Positions 51,961 to 53,699 of a DNA stretch of 53,699 nucleotides are shown here, piece after piece; the first letter of the stretch is position 1; each line of letters begins with the position of its first letter. Below the pieces are notes generated by a model. It was given only the letters and a program-made list of their open reading frames with translations. It searched no databases and was not told where the DNA came from. Source of the DNA: Deltaproteobacteria bacterium (GTDB taxonomy: Bacteria; Desulfobacterota; BSN033; UBA1163); the NCBI GenBank assembly GCA_016875195.1, contig VGRY01000023.1, forward strand, positions 1 through 53,699. Reading direction: 5' to 3'. The position numbers and the translations under genes were made by a program.

Positions 51961-51990
51961 AAGGTAAAAGGTGAAAGATGAAAGGTAAGA
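51949..51990. repeat. Tandem heptamer GGTRAAA spanning a stop and a start
   Basis: Six units: GGTGAAA, GGTAAAA, GGTAAAA, GGTGAAA, GATGAAA and GGTAAGA. The kinase stop (TAA 51958-51960) lies in unit 2 and the regulator ATG (51978) in unit 5. The units also supply its ribosome binding site. Confidence 0.85.
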
Positions 51991-53330
51991 ATTACCAAAT
52001 TTTGGTTGTGGATGATGATCTCGGGATGTGCCAGATGCTTTCCGAGGTCTTAGGGGAAGAGGGATTTTCCGTATCCACTACGAGTGAAAGTTTAGAGGCT
52101 TCCAAACTGCTCAAGAGAGAGGAATTCGATGTCTTGATCACCGATTTAAAAATGAAAGGGTTAAAAGGCCTCGACCTTCTGGATGAGGCCAACCGGGTAG
52201 CCCCTTTAACGCCGGTCATCATCATCACCGCATTTGGGACGATTGAGTCCGCCATCAAAGCCATGAAGATGGGCGCTTATGACTACATCACGAAGCCCTT
52301 TCAGATGGATGAACTTCTCCTGACGGTGAGGAAGGCCCTGGAAACCCGCCTCTTAAAGAAAGAGGTGATCCGGTTAAAGAAAGAGGTCGAATCCCGATAT
52401 GATTTCCATCAACTGATAGGCAAAAGCCCTGCGATGCAAAAGATTTATGACATGATTGAAAGGATCAGCGATAGTTCGAGCAGTGTCTTGATCACCGGGG
52501 AAAGTGGGACGGGAAAAGAGTTGGTGGCGAAGGCGGTTCATTACAGCGGGTGCAGAAAGGCAGGCCCCTTTATAGCCGTCAATTGCGCCGCCATCCCGGA
52601 GACCCTCCTTGAGAGTGAACTGTTCGGTTATAAGAAGGGCGCCTTTACCGACGCCAGGTCGGACAAAAAAGGACTCTTTGTTGAAGCCCATGAGGGAACC
52701 CTCTTTCTGGACGAGGTTACTGAAATGGCGCTTACCCTCCAGGCCAAATTGCTCCGGGCGATCGAGGACAGAGAGATACGGCCTCTTGGAGATACGCATT
52801 CCTATCCCATTGAGGTGAGAATCATCTCCACGTCGAACCGCGATATCGAAATGGCGATCAAGCAAGGGCGATTTCGAGAGGACCTTTACTACCGGTTGAA
52901 GGTGATCGATATTGAGATGCCGCCTCTTCGTGAACGGAGGGAGGATGTCCCGATGCTGATTCAACATTTTATCGCCAAATTCGGCAGCGAATCCAAGAAG
53001 AACATATCTGGAATTTCAGAAAATGCCCTGAAACTTTTATTAAACTATTCATGGCCCGGAAATGTGAGGGAATTGGAGAATGTGATTCAGAGGGCGATCG
53101 CCCTGGGCCAGCAGGAGGTCATTCTCCCGGATGATTTGCCCGCCTCGATGATTCAGAAAACCGATGAGAGACTGTTTGAAAGAGCGATGGATGAAAAGTT
53201 TACTTTGGATCAGTTGGAAAAAGAATATATCAAAAGGGTTCTCACAGAGGCAGGAGGCAACAAGTCCAAAGCCGCCGAACGGCTTGGGCTCGACCGAAAA
53301 ACTCTCTACCGGAAGCTTGAAGAGATGTGA
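51978..53330 (+). CDS. Sigma-54-dependent response regulator (NtrC-like)
   Basis: 450 residues. The receiver domain (1-125) has Asp11-13 and the acceptor Asp56 (LITDLKMKG). The AAA+ domain (145-385) has Walker A GESGTGKE (174-181), a GAFTDA loop (221-226; the usual sequence is GAFTGA) that contacts sigma-54, and Walker B GTLFLDE. A Fis-type HTH closes it (AERLGLDRKTLYRKLEE). Its targets should have -24/-12 promoters; none was assigned here. Full-length and paired with the preceding kinase. Confidence 0.95.
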   Translation: MKGKNYQILVVDDDLGMCQMLSEVLGEEGFSVSTTSESLEASKLLKREEFDVLITDLKMKGLKGLDLLDEANRVAPLTPVIIITAFGTIESAIKAMKMGAYDYITKPFQMDELLLTVRKALETRLLKKEVIRLKKEVESRYDFHQLIGKSPAMQKIYDMIERISDSSSSVLITGESGTGKELVAKAVHYSGCRKAGPFIAVNCAAIPETLLESELFGYKKGAFTDARSDKKGLFVEAHEGTLFLDEVTEMALTLQAKLLRAIEDREIRPLGDTHSYPIEVRIISTSNRDIEMAIKQGRFREDLYYRLKVIDIEMPPLRERREDVPMLIQHFIAKFGSESKKNISGISENALKLLLNYSWPGNVRELENVIQRAIALGQQEVILPDDLPASMIQKTDERLFERAMDEKFTLDQLEKEYIKRVLTEAGGNKSKAAERLGLDRKTLYRKLEEM

Positions 53331-53397
53331 TTTCCCCTCAGATTATCTTTTAAGTGGTCTCGGCTTGCCCTCCTAAAATCCCAAATGCCAGTCGGCT

Positions 53398-53537
53398 AGT
53401 GTCGTGCGTCCGACACTTCTTTACATAATCCGTTCACCCTGAGCTTGTCGAAGGGTGAATCATATCAAGGGGTTCCGTTCATGGTTCGACAGGGTCACCA
53501 CGAACGGACTAAAAAGGGATTTATGACGCACTACACT
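53398..53537. mobile_element. MITE-like element with 13-bp inverted ends
   Basis: The ends AGTGTCGTGCGTC (53398-53410) and GACGCACTACACT (53525-53537) pair at 12 of 13 positions. Inside are a common TTCACCCT/AGGGTGAA hairpin (53433-53459) and CCGTTC/GAACGG arms. No ORF, so it is probably moved in trans, or a composite of dispersed repeats. Confidence 0.6.
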
Positions 53538-53582
53538 TGACAGGTAGTTTCGCTTCTGGTTCCTCATCTTTAAAAAATTTTT

Positions 53583-53699
53583 TCAAACCGCTCCCTCGGT
53601 ACCGATCAATTCCGCTGCCTCTTTGGCTGCATCGAGAAACGGGAAAAGGACCAGATCTGCCCCTGATTCCCTCAGGATCTCTGCATCATGGTTATTATG
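53583..53699 (-). CDS. Partial: C-terminus of a TrkA-domain/antiporter protein
   Basis: 38 codons and a TGA are visible, cut by the right edge. The text EILRESGADLVLFPFLDAAK is typical of the C-terminal end of TrkA-N (RCK) domains in KefB-type cation:proton antiporters. Everything upstream lies outside the window, so the family call is tentative. Confidence 0.5.
   Translation of the reverse strand, partial: HNNHDAEILRESGADLVLFPFLDAAKEAAELIGTEGAV

Overview
The window reads as a chromosomal segment of an uncultivated, probably anaerobic bacterium of the Desulfobacterota (former Deltaproteobacteria). This placement is an inference. It rests on the gene order rsmG-parA-parB-bactofilin-ATP synthase, an AhbD-type heme synthase of the siroheme-dependent route next to hemB, a split GcvP, MscL with a zinc ribbon, a YihY protein with a winged-helix tail, and a density of short palindromic repeats between genes that is typical of that group. 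No rRNA, tRNA or CRISPR array was recognised.

Layout. (1) 161-6961, plus strand: a glycine cleavage and lipoylation cluster, gcvH-gcvPA-gcvPB-lipB-lpdA-lipA. (2) 7049-8624: a very small ORF translationally coupled to a patatin-like lipoprotein, then a small membrane protein. (3) 8677-12555: an accessory patch with a MazF-type toxin-antitoxin pair on a textbook promoter, a 250-bp hairpin-rich element with inverted ends, yjbQ, two small conserved genes, and gene remnants: a short-chain dehydrogenase fragment, a pyrophosphatase cut by an in-frame stop, a second yjbQ 3' end, and a BrnT toxin tail beside an intact antitoxin. (4) 12828-15542: one 904-residue protein fusing aminomethyltransferase (GcvT) to serine hydroxymethyltransferase (SHMT). 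It supplies the T protein missing from the first cluster. (5) 15702-17032: a secreted protein and a VapBC pair. (6) 17042-28308, minus strand: rsmG, parA, parB, bactofilin, the complete F1Fo ATP synthase with AtpZ and AtpI, and a YhhN protein. (7) 28425-42008, plus strand: envelope genes (DUF4197, AsmA, a giant DUF748 protein, MscL, YihY, a secreted esterase), then fabH, radA and a TPR/PgaB-like protein. (8) 42102-50250, minus strand: a DUF4124 protein, polA, and a likely operon hemB-ahbD-histidine kinase-diguanylate cyclase regulator. (9) 50482-53330, plus strand: an NtrB/NtrC-like two-component pair. The right edge cuts a gene whose tail resembles the TrkA-type domain of a cation antiporter.

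How the parts work together. H, P1, P2, T and L proteins plus both enzymes of endogenous lipoylation (LipB, LipA) are all present, so glycine cleavage, or its reversal, should be complete. The T protein is joined to SHMT, the enzyme that uses the methylene-tetrahydrofolate made by T. This links glycine, C1 units and serine in one polypeptide and is the most interesting feature of the window. The ATP synthase c subunit has proton-type rather than sodium-type ligands.

The second theme is intergenic DNA. Almost every gap carries a palindromic or tandem repeat: TAAC/GTTA C-rich palindromes, CCCCGTTAGAAA elements, CACAGGC hairpins, heptamer tandems, and a 120-130-bp inverted pair bracketing parA to atpA. 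Several run into genes and form their ends.
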